NCBI RefSeq assembly: GCF_914767665.1
Contig: NC_059507.1
Location: forward strand, 20,276,718 to 20,340,717
Direction of reading: 5' to 3'
Origin: Harmonia axyridis
Lineage: Eukaryota > Arthropoda > Insecta > Coleoptera > Coccinellidae
DNA length: 64,000 nucleotides
Below the pieces are notes generated by a model. The model did not search any database. It was not told the origin of the DNA and was given only the letters and a program-made list of their open reading frames with translations. Shown here piece by piece: positions 36,507-48,620 of the stretch (positions are counted from its first letter, which is position 1; the number at the start of each line of letters is the position of its first letter). Made by a program: the position numbers and the translations under genes.

Positions 36507-36640
36507 TAAATCTACATTTACATCTATACTACTCTGAACATGCCAGTTCTTGTCAGATCATTGACGGTAAGTAGCGCAGCTGGCACTTGGATGGGTGACC
36601 GCTTGGAAATTGCACCTTTCCCATTTTAAGGGACATATTT
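36507..36640 (+). ncRNA. 5S-rRNA-like sequence (pseudogene or 5S-derived SINE)
   Basis: From about 36541: CAGTTCTTGTCAGATCA, then GGTAAGTAGCGCAG, then GGCACTTGGATGGGTGACCG CTTGGAAA. These match the middle and 3' half of animal 5S rRNA (GGTTCTCGTCCGATCA, AAGTTAAGCA, TACTTGGATGGGTGACCGC), including the internal promoter boxes. Several bases are missing in the middle and the final stem differs; a T run at about 36633 follows. It may be a 5S pseudogene or the head of a 5S-derived SINE (SINE3). Not a functional 5S gene. Confidence 0.75.
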
Positions 36641-36644
36641 TTTA

Positions 36645-38940
36645 AGGATTCTTTATTGTAATTAATACATTACAACATTATGATGTAGCGGATGATATTT
36701 CAACGTTCAGAGTGTACCAAATTCAATATTGACTTGGATCATTTCGCTTTTGTCTACATTCTCCAAAAACGTTTTTTCAGTTTCAGATTCGTCAAATAGA
36801 TATTCATTTTTCGTCAAAATAGGTACCGGGTATTTGAAAACGCATATTTTTCAGTTATGGAGTTTCTCGACCTTATTCTTGAAATGGGACTCCTCATAAA
36901 AATATTGGGTGTTCCATTTAAAACATTAACTTTTTTTTCTCCTAGGATTACTCTGATCACATATTAGCAGTACTTGAGATAAAAAACTTTATGAAAAGAA
37001 CTTTTCGAAAATTGCGATATAATGCGAAATATTGGGAACAGTAATCTTTCAGAAATGGCATCTAACTCAAAAACTAATCAATATGTTTATGATCTTCTTG
37101 ATATCTCATTATTGAAAGAAGGTTTTATGTAGTCCTTGAATATTTTTCTTTAACACTTATAGTTCTCGAAATACCCTCAGTGAGCGTGGAATTCGGGAAT
37201 TTGTGAGCTCTGCATTAAAATTTCATTCTCTACCATCATGCACTCATCAGGCTTGTCGACGTTCGATTTGCTGAACGTTGCCAAGTTTTATAGCCACTTG
37301 GGCTTCTGGCTAATTTTTCTTTTCAATTCTCAGATCAGAATAATGATTACTCAGAATGGAATGCAAAATATATGAGGAACGATTTCATTTCACCATTTCC
37401 AACTTTCAATTTCATACCACATTTCATTATATTATAATATTTTTCATGTTTTATATCAAATTAACAATTAACTAGTGTTGGGCGTGGGCGCATTCGAATG
37501 ATGGTTCATCCGTATAATCCGATTGTTTTACCCGATAATCTTAAAGGACAAAAAAGAAAAAAAAAAGCTATTTATGAAGTCGAAACTGAGCAGAAAAACC
37601 TAATACCTCGGGCCCGTTTCATTAGAGGGGCGGCAAATAATGGAGGGCGGTATGGTCTACTTTTTCCGAGAAATCTGGATTCTTAAAAGAATAAATTAAA
37701 ATTTTTTAAAATTCCTACGAATTTCACAAATGATTGTTTTTATGAAATTCACTAAGCTTTGTACATATCTAACTACAAAACCGGCAAGGGTGCCAACTTG
37801 TATTTTTGCCGGGGCGGCAGAAACGCTAGAGCGGACCCTGAGTCCGATTATTCAATATTCAATATTTATTTTTAGTATTCTGCACAGCTAGCTTTTGTTA
37901 GTGTATCAAATTGGGTCTCTGCCTAGGGCGACAGTTTGTCTAGCGATGACCCTGTATTCTTCGAATAGGAAACTTATAATAATTTTGCAAAATAATAAAT
38001 AACATATAAACAGCAAATGTACATAGATAACCAGATATTATCTATACTGATTAACGATCTCACTCATTCGATTTTATGGATCATATTAGGTAAATGCAAA
38101 TGGGATTTTCTACAAAGAGTGACAAATACAAATTGAATATTGAGTATTTCTGTGGAACTTGAAACTTAAAATTCCACCCGGAAGTTTTCTCCTATGTATA
38201 GCATTTCCCAAATGAAAATTCTCCCGAGCTGGGATTCCAGACTTCACAAGACACAAAGAAATAAGGCATCTGTGTTACTTCGAACAAGTTCGCAACACCT
38301 GCCTAGAATTTACTACTTGTTGCCCTCAATTTATTTACTTTCGGAACTTATTGCCGAGACGGATTTATAAATTACAATTCTATGTGCACAGTTGAATTCG
38401 AACGGAAAGTGGGGTTAGACTTTAGAGAGATGAAAGTTTTCCATTTACTATTGGAAAACTAAAGCCTAAGGCCAGAACAAAAAGCGAAAGAAGTACAAGA
38501 ATGTCGAAGCCCCCGGCTTCTATGTCTATGGTGTCACAATCGAAGAGGTGGAATAGGGCCGTATTTTCGGCACGTTTTATAGCGTGTTTAAGAGTTACGC
38601 TTCGATATTTCACACCGATAAAAAAATAAACTCCAGTTATATATTAAAAAAAAACCGAGAAAATTTCCAGTTCCTATCATGTGAATATATTATGCGTAAA
38701 CTCGAATCACTTTTTCGAAGTAGAATGATGTAGAAATATCGTGCATCTCTTGATTTTGAGAAATATCATAACAGGATGTTTCAAATATTGTGCCAAAAAT
38801 TGCGAACAAAATTTGATCACAACCTTCGATTTTCAAATAAGAACCCTATTTCTCTTTTAAGATTTGAGTTGGTTTCTACGAAGGAAAATGAGGATAGTGT
38901 TCAAACGTGATTCTGTAATCTGTATCCCATTTGTTACCTT
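36645..38940. other. Non-coding sequence
   Basis: No gene seen. Transposon-end-like text occurs at about 36906 (GGGTGTTCCATTTAAAA) and 38775 (CAGGATGTTTC). Phrases near 37610-37640 and 37800-37850 (GGGCGGC) may be traces of a dispersed repeat. Confidence 0.4.
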
Positions 38941-39038
38941 TCGGTGTATGGGTTCCAAACATAATTATACTCCCATATTCAAGAGTTATTCGAGATTTTG
39001 TGAATTTATGTTTTACGTAGGGTCAATACGCTCTATTA

Positions 39039-39052
39039 GTGTGACGTCACAC
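39039..39052. promoter_or_regulatory. Palindromic CRE-type site
   Basis: GTGTGACGTCACAC is a perfect 14-bp palindrome containing TGACGTCA, the CREB/ATF consensus. Its context (ACACCGCCATTTATGG) is repeat-like, so function is doubtful. Confidence 0.35.
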
Positions 39053-39129
39053 ACCGCCATTTATGGTTCTCCTGTCAGTGTTCGGAATCCAAACAAATAA
39101 ATTGTCATTCAAATTAGTACGGTGTCGTT

Positions 39130-39830
39130 GAAGGAATTGGCTTATTTTCATAAATAAGAGTATTTGAGGAAAATCATTCGAGGACGCTCAAAACTGGTTT
39201 CATGCTCAATGTTGGGAAGACACACAGTATACTCTTCACTAATAGAGAACATATTACAAATCTCTCTCATACCTGGGAGTACCTTTTCAATCCTTATTAT
39301 AATCGAAAAAACACATCGATGAAGTGAGACGCAAATTGTCAACTTCCATCTACTTAATAAGGAGAATAAGGAAAATATCTAATACTGAAACAGCGAAATT
39401 TACGTATTTTTCCACATTTCACAACCAAATGATGTATGGAATCATCGTGTGGGGACAGAGTAGTGCTCCAGAGAAGTACTTCTGAAACAAAAACAAGCCA
39501 TAAGGCATTATATGGGATGAAATCAACAAATAGCTGTCGGGAGGTATTCAAAAGAGAGGGCATACTTACCAGCGTTTCGGTCTTTATACTTACCTGTTTG
39601 AAATATGTCCATCAACATCAACACAAATTTCTTACAAACTCCCATTTCCATGATTATGATCCGAGAGAGAAGGAAAACTTCACGTTACCATACTCAAGAC
39701 TGAAGAAAACACAACAGGGTCCGAATTACACTTGCCTGAAGCTCAACAATAAACTACCTGAATGTCTGAAGAAGTTGAGTGTTAAGTTAAAGCTCTTTTA
39801 TTGAAAAATATATTATAATTTATAACATTA
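39130..39830 (+). pseudogene. CR1-like reverse transcriptase C-terminal remnant
   Basis: Frames read LNVGKTHSILFTN, LSHTWEYL, then MYGIIVWGQSS-type text in one frame, then TSHKALYGMKSTNSCREVFKR and ILTSVSVFILTCLKYVHQHQH, then FHDYDPREKENFTLPYSRLKKTQQGPNYTCLKLNNKLPECLKKL. The HDYxxRxK and KLYNKLP blocks are typical of the C-terminus of CR1/jockey ORF2; the intact LINE has the similar KLYNSLPKSMRDL. Several shifts; no microsatellite tail is clear. Confidence 0.8.
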
Positions 39831-40149
39831 ATGAATTTTTATGTTGATTGAAAATATTGTTACCTGTTCACGTAATAAACTCGTCTTATACTTACTGAAT
39901 AATTGAAATATGTTTTTCATTTTCAATTACTTTGTGTTGACATCACTTGTAAAGTTTGGACGGTAAAAATTGTTATATGTATGTATGTAGAAGCGCTAGT
40001 GGTTGTGACAAAAGTCAGATAGTCAATACTTAATTGGGTGCAATATCTACTTATTTATCATATTTTTACCAGCCCAGTAGAAAGTAAGAAAGTTCCATAA
40101 ACTCGACAGAGATTACCCGAACCTGAATTTTATCCATAATTTAATCGAG

Positions 40150-40290
40150 GTCCTAAATGGAGCCGAATCCCTTGCCCTAATTAAAGGACTGTATCATACA
40201 CGGTATTTTGAGCCAGTTATTCAGTGTCGGATCCGATTCCATAGTCCTAATTAAGAAACTCTATTATACACGGCACTTCAAGCCCTCTCA
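40150..40290 (+). repeat. Diverged tandem duplication
   Basis: CCTAATTAAAGGACT...TACACGGTATTTTGAGCC is followed about 76 bp later by CCTAATTAAGAAACT...TACACGGCACTTCAAGCC. Confidence 0.7.
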
Positions 40291-40780
40291 AATTTATAAC
40301 CATTTGTACTCAGCGATTTGAATAAGTGAATCAAACAATATTAAAACCCGATTCTGTTGGTACTTCTCGCCAGATCTTTCATTTCACGCAGTCCTTACTA
40401 AATTTCCAGATATGAAACTCAATTAATGTACCTTATTGATATTTCATTATTGATATTTATTTCATTCAATGTCGAATATACCATTCAGATCGAAAACATT
40501 CTTTGCAAAATAATTATCCAAAAAATTAAAATAGTTATTCGTAGGTTTGAAGTCAATGCTGTGCAGGAATACAGACATCGTCAAAGGTCTTGGCCCCCCT
40601 ATTAACTCTCATCTTAGATGTGACATGACAATTTTTTGTGTGTATAATCTTCACTATCTTATCACTCGAATGAAAACAATAAACCAGCAAAAAATAGTTC
40701 TTGTTCGGGGGAATACAGGTGTATTCGAAGTAAATCAGTTTTCAGCGAATAATTGCAATATTGAGACTATTCCGTAGAAA

Positions 40781-41620
40781 ATGCCAGGACATCTAATAGT
40801 AGCCCTACATCAAGAAGCTTTTCCAAACCACCAGATTTCACAGCGTTTGAATATTCCACGGACTTCAGTAAGGTGCATAGTGGTCCTTTCTCCTGGAAAC
40901 CGGCAGCGTTTCCTGGAGACCGGTGCCAGGTCGACCCAGAGTAACATCTGCAAGGGAAGACCATTACATCGCAAATTTTACTGGAAGGAATCGAACGGTA
41001 TCAGTAACAACCTTTCTAAGTCATTTCTGAGGTGCTACAGGCAGGTAGTCTCAACAAGTACTATAAGGAGACGGTTGCAATCCCGCTGCATTCAATTTAA
41101 GATTACCTCGGCTGTCACCTGGACATAGAAAGAACATGCTTTCTTCGGAAGAGTCACGATTCGGTTGACAAAGTGCATTTCAACGAGAAAGGGTTTGAAG
41201 AGGTCCAGGCAGACTAGAGCGATTCAATTGTGCCCTTTCAAGGAGGATCAATAACGTGATTCGGGGGTATAATGTTCGGTCACAGAACCCCTCTTATTAT
41301 CGTCATTGTTCCTCTGCGCAACGAATTTAGGGATAATTTCATTGACCAGGATGATAACGCCCCACCACACCGCACAGGAAGGATTCAAAACATTCTTCAA
41401 GAAAACAATATCCAGATAATAAACTTGCCAGCAAACTCATCAGACATGAATCCAATTGGGCACGTATGGGATTACTTAAGGAGAGCAATATCCAATCACC
41501 AAAACCCACCTTCAACTTTTCAGGATTTGAGTTCAGTCCTTCATGAGGAATGGAACGATATGCCTGAAAATTCTATTGAATCGTGGAATGCATTGGAGTA
41601 TTGGGCTGTTGATGGATAGA
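40781..41620 (+). pseudogene. Tc1 transposase pseudogene with lost catalytic Glu
   Basis: The N-terminal frame reads HQEAFPNHQISQRLNIPRTSV (helix-turn-helix) and later STSTIRRRLQSRCI. The C-terminal frame reads FIDQDDNAPPHRTGRIQNIL, PANSSDMNPIGHVWDYLRRAI and HEEWNDMPENSIESWNA. I count 34 residues from the Asp of DDNA to the position of the catalytic Glu, the DD34E spacing of Tc1, but that residue is Gly (IGHVWD where IEHVWD is expected). Frameshifts separate the parts and the first Asp region is not open. No terminal repeats recognised. Confidence 0.87.
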
Positions 41621-41639
41621 AAAGGACTATAGAATTTGG

Positions 41640-43160
41640 ATTCAATTGTTGAATAACTACAATTAATCGAAAATAAATAGGTAACCGATAAATTCAGTTT
41701 TTTTCTCATTTTTCCTTTTTTGTCTCATCCTGCAAAAAGTAACAAACAAAGATTTTCTATTAAATATATTGCAGTGGAAATGTAGGAAAATATTCATCTC
41801 ATTTCCAGAAGACAGATTGTTTATTTCTTGAGTATAATAATTAATGCCTTGATGATGAAAGCTTATTTATTGTAGATTGTCGAAGTGAAAAAAATTAACT
41901 GAAAGTTCGCAACCTATATAGTATCCTTAAAAAAAAAACTGTTGTTTACAAATCCAAAACATCTGCGGTAAATAGATAGTTATGGTACTCCACCCTGTGG
42001 AAAAATGTTGTTTAGTGGAACTTGAGCATTTTGTTCTCCTGAACAAAAAATTCTAATGAAATTTTTGGCGGTCTTGACTAGTTTCGGTGATATGACCACC
42101 TCCCTCCCTCCCGAAGTCTGAAAAACGGGCTTTTCTTTCTTTTTTTTTTCGTCAAATTTCGGTCGAATTTGTTCCTTCTTTTTTTTAGCACACTATACAC
42201 ATCCCAATTTAACAAGTTTCAACATATTTTCACATGAAAAACACCTGCCAATTAATGAAACTCACTCTTCGTACTAACCCACAAAAATATAACTTTTGAT
42301 AGACGACAGATTTGTCTGTGATAAATTATATTTTTGTGAGATTAGTGAGAATCGTACCTTCCTCTCAAAGAAAGTCTATGGTATCATAGTGTGGCCCACC
42401 CTGTAAGTCTTTAAAAGCTCTTGAATTCCCGTCATTGCTTTCCTCATTATTTTTTAAGATAGTATTCTTTTAGATTTGAAGAGTTGGTTTTGCGATAGGC
42501 TTTCCATTCTTAAAGTTTCTACATCTTTCAATTTTCTTCTGTCTAGCATTACTATCTAAAAAGAATTCTTATAATAATAATTCCTTTGGTCCTTCAAGCC
42601 GAATATCTCATATATTCCAGATAGGACCTCATGAGTGTAACTGATCGATCTGACATCCTGCAGTGAGCAAGCCTGAGGAATTTGCATCGTTGGGAGGCCC
42701 ACTCATGAATAATGCAGACGATACTGCTCACTTTATGAATCTTTGAAATATGCGCCTCCTACGGGTTTCCGGTAAACAATATTTCATAATTCATTGAAAA
42801 AACTTAGTACAGAGGTTGGCTGTATCATAATAACTTTCATGGTGTAATAAATCACCTGGAATCTCCTGGAACGGCGTGCTGAAATCGCAGCATTTCCCCG
42901 ATAATGGAGCTTCGGCGTTGAAACACCAGGTTTATATTCGGTATGAATTTAAGGCTGATATTCGTTTGATGCGGCACCGCTTCAATATCTTCCTTATCCG
43001 GCTTCAATGTCTTTGTTATTTGGCTTTGTCGTTGGCTCAATTATTATCTAAGATGAACGGGCGGTATTTATCTTGATTAATCATTTAAGGTGATGATGAA
43101 AAAAAACTCCAACTTTCTTCGATACTGACAATTTCCTGAACGATTTTCAATCGGTATTAT
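41640..43160. other. Non-coding sequence
   Basis: No gene seen. GTGGCCCACCCTGTAAG at about 42389 resembles a transposon end. Confidence 0.4.
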
Positions 43161-43169
43161 TCGAATATA

Positions 43170-43470
43170 CAGGGTGATTCCTTTTGAAAGATTTACTGAA
43201 ATAAATCCTTGGGGCGAGCTCGTACAAAAATGATTCAAATGATAATTATAATTAAGGCCGTTATATAGAGAAACTATGAAACAAAAGGAATATTCAAAAA
43301 TTCTACTGCAAATCGCTACGAAAAACTTTACAAAACTGGATATTTTGGAGAACATGTTTATTGAACATGAAATATTAAATATCGACAATTGTCTGAATAT
43401 ACAGACGAATATAAATTTAAATCGTAGTTACACTCCACTCTTCAAAAGAATACGATAATAATAATAATTA
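43170..43470. mobile_element. Possible MITE fragment
   Basis: Begins ACAGGGTGATTCCTTTTG, like other DNA-transposon ends here; ends near an AATAATAATAATT run at 43459. No inverted partner end was identified. Confidence 0.35.
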
Positions 43471-43879
43471 AAAAAAAGAGTAAATAAATGAATAAATGAA
43501 ACAAGAAATCTTCAATAAATTCACCAAAGTTCGGTTACATCTAAGCTTCCTATTAAACTTTCCTTCTAGGACTAGATGTTACTGGCCTTTTACTTTGGGC
43601 TTAGGCCATTGTTCAATTGTCAGTTGTTGTGATTACTGATTAGTTAACCTATTAATTCAGAGAAAATCCATTCTAATCTTTTCCCGTCACACAAAAAGTT
43701 GATTTTCGATTTAGATTATTGCTGTTTTATTGTATTTGATTTGTTCGATGACTATTTGTGAGATAACGAGGTCCTCATTCCATGTGGATGCTTGAGTTTA
43801 AAAATGTTATTTTTCTTCACTTCATAACAAGTGAGTTTTTGGATTTTTTGAATGTAACATGTTTTACCTTTTATAATTC

Positions 43880-43927
43880 TAGTGGTACTGATGATGGCTA
43901 TTTGAGCCGAAAACGCTATACCAGCTA
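43880..43927 (+). ncRNA. Hammerhead-ribozyme-like motif (2)
   Basis: CTGATGA (43888-43894), one extra T, stem II GGCT/AGCC (43896-43899, 43905-43908), then GAAA. The flanks TAGTGGTA (43880-43887) and TACCAGCTA (43919-43927) pair to form stem I with one bulged G. Compare the better motif at 48621-48733. The extra nucleotide and degenerate stem III argue against activity; such motifs are known from Penelope-like retroelements. Confidence 0.4.
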
Positions 43928-44086
43928 ATAAAGAGAAGAAAATTATTCTCAAATGGAAATACAATTCATTTAATATCCAACTTGAAATTTCTTCGAGTAC
44001 GCAGCCGCGATCCCACAAAAGAAATACACAGATTAGAGGGCGAGATTCAGTTCGCGCAGCCTCAGGTATTACAGGTGTACATATTA

Positions 44087-45095
44087 GGTGTACAACTTGC
44101 TTTCCGCCGTTTTGCGATAGATGGCTGTAGTGGTGAGTGGTAGTTGAAATGAATAGATCGTAGACGTAGATGTCATTCAATAAGCTTAGGTATTGGTAAA
44201 CATAACGCCATCGAAATATTAGTCGATTTGTGTCTGCATCATGAAGTTATTCTAGATTAAACATGTCAGCTTACGAGTAGAATCCTCGTCATTTGCGGGA
44301 GGTTTTAATTTTCTGCTTTAAAATGAATAAATATGTGGCTGAGACTCCTCAAATGTTCTCAAATACCTATGGTAAGACCGCTAATAGTGAAAAAACGTGC
44401 CGAGAGTGGTTTCAACGCTTCAAGAACGGTGATTTTGACGTCGAAGACCAGCATATCGTTGGAAGAGAGAAGGTTTTCGAAGGGTTCATTACGATAATCC
44501 CAAGCGCGGACAATCATGGGGATATCCCAGCCATGCTTCCACATCGACGGCTAAACCGAATATTCACGGTTCCAAGATCATGCTCAGTATTTGGTGGGAT
44601 CAGCTGATCGTAGAGTATTATGAGTTGTTGAAACAGACCGAAACAATCACAGGCAATCATTATCGAACGGAATTAGTGTGTTTGAGCCGAGCATTGAAAG
44701 ACAAACGGCCGCAATACAACGAGAGACCTGGTAAAGTGATTTTACAGTATGACATTACTCGAACCCATGTTGCGAAAGTGGTCAAGACATAGTTGGAAAC
44801 GTTAAAATGGGAAGTTCTACCCCACAAGCCGTATTTTCCAAACGATGCTACCTCGGACTATCACTGGTTTCGATCAATGGCACACAGCCTGGCTGACCAG
44901 AACTTCCGGTCTCTTGAAGAAGTACAAAATTGGATCCATTCGTGGATCGCTTCAGAAGATTACCATTTTTTCAACGTGGGATTCATACGCTGCTCGAAAT
45001 ATGGGGAAAGTAGTGATCAGTGATGGACAACACTTTGAAAATCATAAATGTATAACCAGTTTTTCACAATAAAACCTCGAATTTTGAATTACGCC
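44087..45095 (+). mobile_element. Mos1-like mariner, internally deleted
   Basis: About 1.0 kb flanked by TA (44085-44086 and 45096-45097), with weak inverted ends GGTGTACAAC and, inverted, GGCGTAATTC. It encodes a broken transposase (next entry). Confidence 0.65.
44300..45070 (+). pseudogene. Mauritiana-type mariner transposase pseudogene
   Basis: Reads VLIFCFKMNKYVAETPQMF, KTCREWFQRFKNGDFDVEDQ (helix-turn-helix), GREKVFEGF; then, after a deletion of roughly 90 codons, HYDNPKRGQSWGYPSHAS, TAKPNIHGSKIMLSIWWDQ, YYELLKQTETITGNHY, VILQYDITRTHVAKVV (second Asp block, HDNARPH altered), an in-frame TAG, LETLKWEVLPHKPYFPNDATSDYHWF (third Asp kept) and SDGQHFE. The part carrying the first Asp is deleted. 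The blocks match the mauritiana subfamily (Mos1). Confidence 0.9.
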
Positions 45096-45109
45096 TATGA
45101 TACTTGAAA

Positions 45110-45900
45110 ATAAAATGCGAAGTCTCAAGACTTCGCGTCTATTTTCCATCTAAGGCTAAATAATTGAACTAGAAATAACGAAAAAAGAATAGAAACATAA
45201 TGATCGAACAGGAGTTCAAAAAAACAGATATCATCCAGTGGAAATTATTAAAGTGCTTTTCTATGAACACAATGGGTCATTTCGAAAATTGTGAAAAATA
45301 TATAATTTGAGTTTATCTAAAGTTGTACCCCTGTATTTGAATCCTAGCCCATTCATAAAATACGGAAGCCGATAGGAAAACGATCTTGTAAATTGCGCAG
45401 TGGAGTGTTGAGAAATATAAATAGAAAATTTTAGCTGGATGCCATCTTCATAGAAATACAACCATGCAGGCATATAAAAAACATATATGATAGTCAGTTT
45501 CTTAATCTTCGAATGAGACCTCGGAGTTTCATTTTAAGGTGAAGAAGATTTTGGTGATTATTCATTTTCTTGAAAAACTAAAAACTAACCGAAAACTTTC
45601 GTTTTTTCCATAAAATGAATTTCTCTGCAGATATGATGTGTTTCATACTTGAGTTCGTCATAATAAAGTACTTAAGGTTTTTTGTCCTAGAATCATTTTT
45701 TTTTTGTATTTCAAATGAACATATTCAACCATGAAAACTAGTTTTTTTCAAACATACAATAACAAGCAAACTTTTCATTGATCAACCAATTAAAAAAATC
45801 GTTTCTATAAATCTCATTTAAAGTTGGATCTCCAAATTCTTATGAATTTCAAAACGTCTGAAAAAAAAACATATTTCATTAAGAGGAGAAGTGAATTTTC
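45110..45900. other. Non-coding sequence
   Basis: AT-rich; no gene or repeat recognised. Confidence 0.5.
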
Positions 45901-45911
45901 ATGGCTCGCCT

Positions 45912-46440
45912 TTATTGAAGAAAAATGTTTTTTCCTCGAGTACTCTTTTGAGGTCTACAAAAAGCTAGATGGAAGCACAAGTCGTTCGATTTTGTGTTGT
46001 TTTCGTCGTTTTGGTGGAACATAATTTTTTTCTTTTGCATTTGAGGACCTGCTTTCTTGATTTTTGCACTCAATCGATCCCATAATGTTCCGTAATATTC
46101 AGTGTTGATGGTATAACGTTTATCACGATAGTTCATGAATAATTTACTATTCACGTAAAAAAATATGGATGCCTTAACCTTGCCAGCTGATGTTTGATGT
46201 TGGTCGCTTTTGGACTGCTTTGTTGTTTTTAATCATCGGTGAGCAAGCGAGGCATCCATTTTGAACAAGGGTTTTCCATAGATAGAACTTCATGCAAAAT
46301 AATGAATACACAGCTATATGATATCTTCAACTCCACCACTATCTGACGTGGACTTTTTTGGTATTTAATGAAATAACTGTCTTCGAAAAATGTTCGAAGT
46401 GTATGTTTCAACTGTAGTTTTCGATAATGCAGAATCTAAA
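45912..46440 (-). pseudogene. Mariner transposase remnant (irritans-like)
   Basis: The N-terminal frame reads KSPRQIVVELKISYSCVFIIL and CSKWMPRLLTDD (helix-turn-helix and linker); after a deletion, KLFMNYRDKRYTINTEYYGTL, DRLSAKIKKAGPQMQKKKIMFHQNDE. The second catalytic Asp block HQDNA reads HQNDE. The third block is missing. Its neighbours give no hint of function. Confidence 0.8.
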
Positions 46441-46444
46441 TAAC

Positions 46445-47535
46445 AATAATCAAGTCAATTCTTTGGTTGCGCAGTGTTTCATCAATACACGAAACACGTA
46501 TTTATCCAGTTTAGGAACAACTACGAAAATACATAACCTTCAATATCTTAATCCAGACTTTTTACATGTTTCTGCTTATACCTTTTTCTTCTCCAGGTGC
46601 TGACACCAAAGACAAATATTTGCAGAGGTAGAAGACTACTCTTTTGCTAATTGGACTTGTACCTACTGTTTGGGAAAGGGAAAAAAGGAATCTTCTTTCA
46701 AACTCCGTTTGACTTTCGACATTTTTTATGAATTTCTATATTGAGATTACATCCTAAGGTACTTACTTACCAGCACTATAAATAGCCAACTACATGTTTC
46801 AGAAAACTATATGGTTGATTTTGGATTAGAATAATTAATTGTGGTTGATCTCATGATTGATTTCATATTTGTTAGTATCGCATTCACTGATATATCGAAA
46901 AGTAACATCTCTAACCTTCTACTCCTAAACCCGAGCCTAAACCTCAAATTCTTACAGCTATGAAATTTCAAATATTCGGTTCGGAATTTCGATATAACCG
47001 ATATCGGATAAAGCTGAAATTCCAGGATTATTGGTATCGATGATAAAAACCAGCACACACTGATCCTTGTTCCAAAGTTAGATTAAAAGAGGTGAACAAA
47101 TGGAAGGCGATATCTATCTCACAAACACCACGATCTTGGCAACAATAAAGAAGTTATTCCTCAATGGAATAAGTAAAGATAGCTTGGGTGTAGTTTCGTG
47201 TTCCCTATCACGCCCAAACGTAGATATAGAAAACGAATTGAATCTACCCGATCTCCAATCAAAAGGCACAGTTCGTGGTATATTTCGTCGGTAAACTTCG
47301 CATACACTGCTCAACAAAACTTAGGTGTATGACGGTTATAGCAAAAGTAGTAGGCAAGTAGAAAAGTTTTTGTTATAAACTCACTTGAAATCATTATTCA
47401 AGTATTCTTTGTACAGTGGAAGTAAATTCTTGAAAATCACAAAAATTGAGTAGCAATCTTTTGCCTAAAAAACTTCCCTTGACTCTATATATTTTCGCTC
47501 ATTAAGAGTTGAATTCAGCTTCTATGACGAAGAAT
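46445..47535. other. Non-coding sequence
   Basis: No supportable gene or repeat. Confidence 0.45.
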
Positions 47536-47542
47536 TGTTTGG

Positions 47543-47835
47543 TTGTATTGGAGGAACTTGAAGCTATCGTGGATAGATCATATAACTAACCAGGAAGTTC
47601 TCAGAAGATTGGGTAAAAACATAGAAGTGGTGGAAACTGTGAAAATTGGGCACATTATGAGAAATGAAAACAGATTTCAATTACTGCAGACCATATTGCA
47701 GGGCAAAGTTATGGGAAAACAGGGTTTTGGAAGGAGACGAATTTCATGGTTGCAAAATCTCAGAACCTGAAGGTGAAGATAGCGTGTATGATAGCCAACA
47801 TCCGGAACGGATAGGCACTGGAAGAAGAAGATTCC
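47543..47835 (+). pseudogene. RTE-like LINE C-terminal fragment
   Basis: Reads LSWIDHITNQEVLRRLGKN, GHIMRNENRFQLLQTILQGKVMG, GRRRISWLQNLR and, in another frame, VKIACMIANIRNG followed by a stop. The blocks match the C-terminus of RTE-like ORF2 proteins (typically WVDHVTNEEVL...GHIMR...GRRRISWLKNLR...IANIR). Two disruptions are visible. Confidence 0.8.
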
Positions 47836-47879
47836 GATATTTTCAGTACCTTTAGGTTTAGAGTGGAACTGTGTAGCGG

Positions 47880-48370
47880 TGTGTGCGTGCTTTGAAATTT
47901 TTGTTGTTATTTCGAGGGGTTGTCGTGAATTTTACGAAACTTTAGTGTTTGCATTTGTATCAGTTGTTGCAGACCATTATGTATATTCTATGGCATTTGT
48001 ATTTTCTTGCGGTAGAATACGTATCTACAATAAAAAACAGGGGTTCCCATTCGAAATCACAAAGTTGATCGCTGTGCCCCTTAAAAAAATCACCCGATAT
48101 ATATTCCATAAAAAAACACATTTGATTCATAAATTGCGTTGGAGAAATACACAAGTTATTTTTTCCGAGAAAAGGCAAATAACTCGATAACTATACTCAA
48201 GATAGCTTAGCAAATGTACACCAAATGCAAATAACTGTATGAATTAAGAAATATCTCTGAATATTCAATATAGTTATATCAATCAAGTCTTGCCATGGAT
48301 GGTGCATTGACTGACCAACTTAAGATCTAAATCTCCGTGGAGATTGTTGCCTAGATATTGATGATGGACT
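47880..48370. other. Non-coding sequence
   Basis: No gene recognised. Confidence 0.4.
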
Positions 48371-48381
48371 ATTTGTTAGAT

Positions 48382-48539
48382 AGTTTATTGGGCTATTTCC
48401 ATCATCTGTGCGGTTCAACAAGGCTAACCTAATACACTCTTGTGAGAACATCAGGACAAGCATACGAGGCAGAACAAACGCAGAGGACTATGAAAGAATC
48501 ATAGACCGTACAGAGATGATGGAAATAGCCTAATAAACT
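48382..48539. repeat. Inverted repeat upstream of the ribozyme-like motif
   Basis: 48382-48414 (TTATTGGGCTATTTCCATCA core) and 48505-48539 are inverted copies with few differences. Between them one plus frame reads TNAEDYERIIDRTEMMEIA and then stops; this could be the end of a retroelement protein. Confidence 0.6.
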
Positions 48540-48620
48540 CCGTGAAGATATATCTGCGTGTTTGATTGTCTCAGTCTTTACTTGTCGGAAATTCATCTTG
48601 ATGATTAAAAAGTAAAATAA

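Noticed and set aside
43077..43388. 103-codon minus-strand ORF
   Set aside because: Within a probable MITE fragment; composition reflects AT-rich sequence.
43752..44180. 142-codon minus-strand ORF
   Set aside because: It runs across the hammerhead-like motif and a mariner end and has no protein family features.
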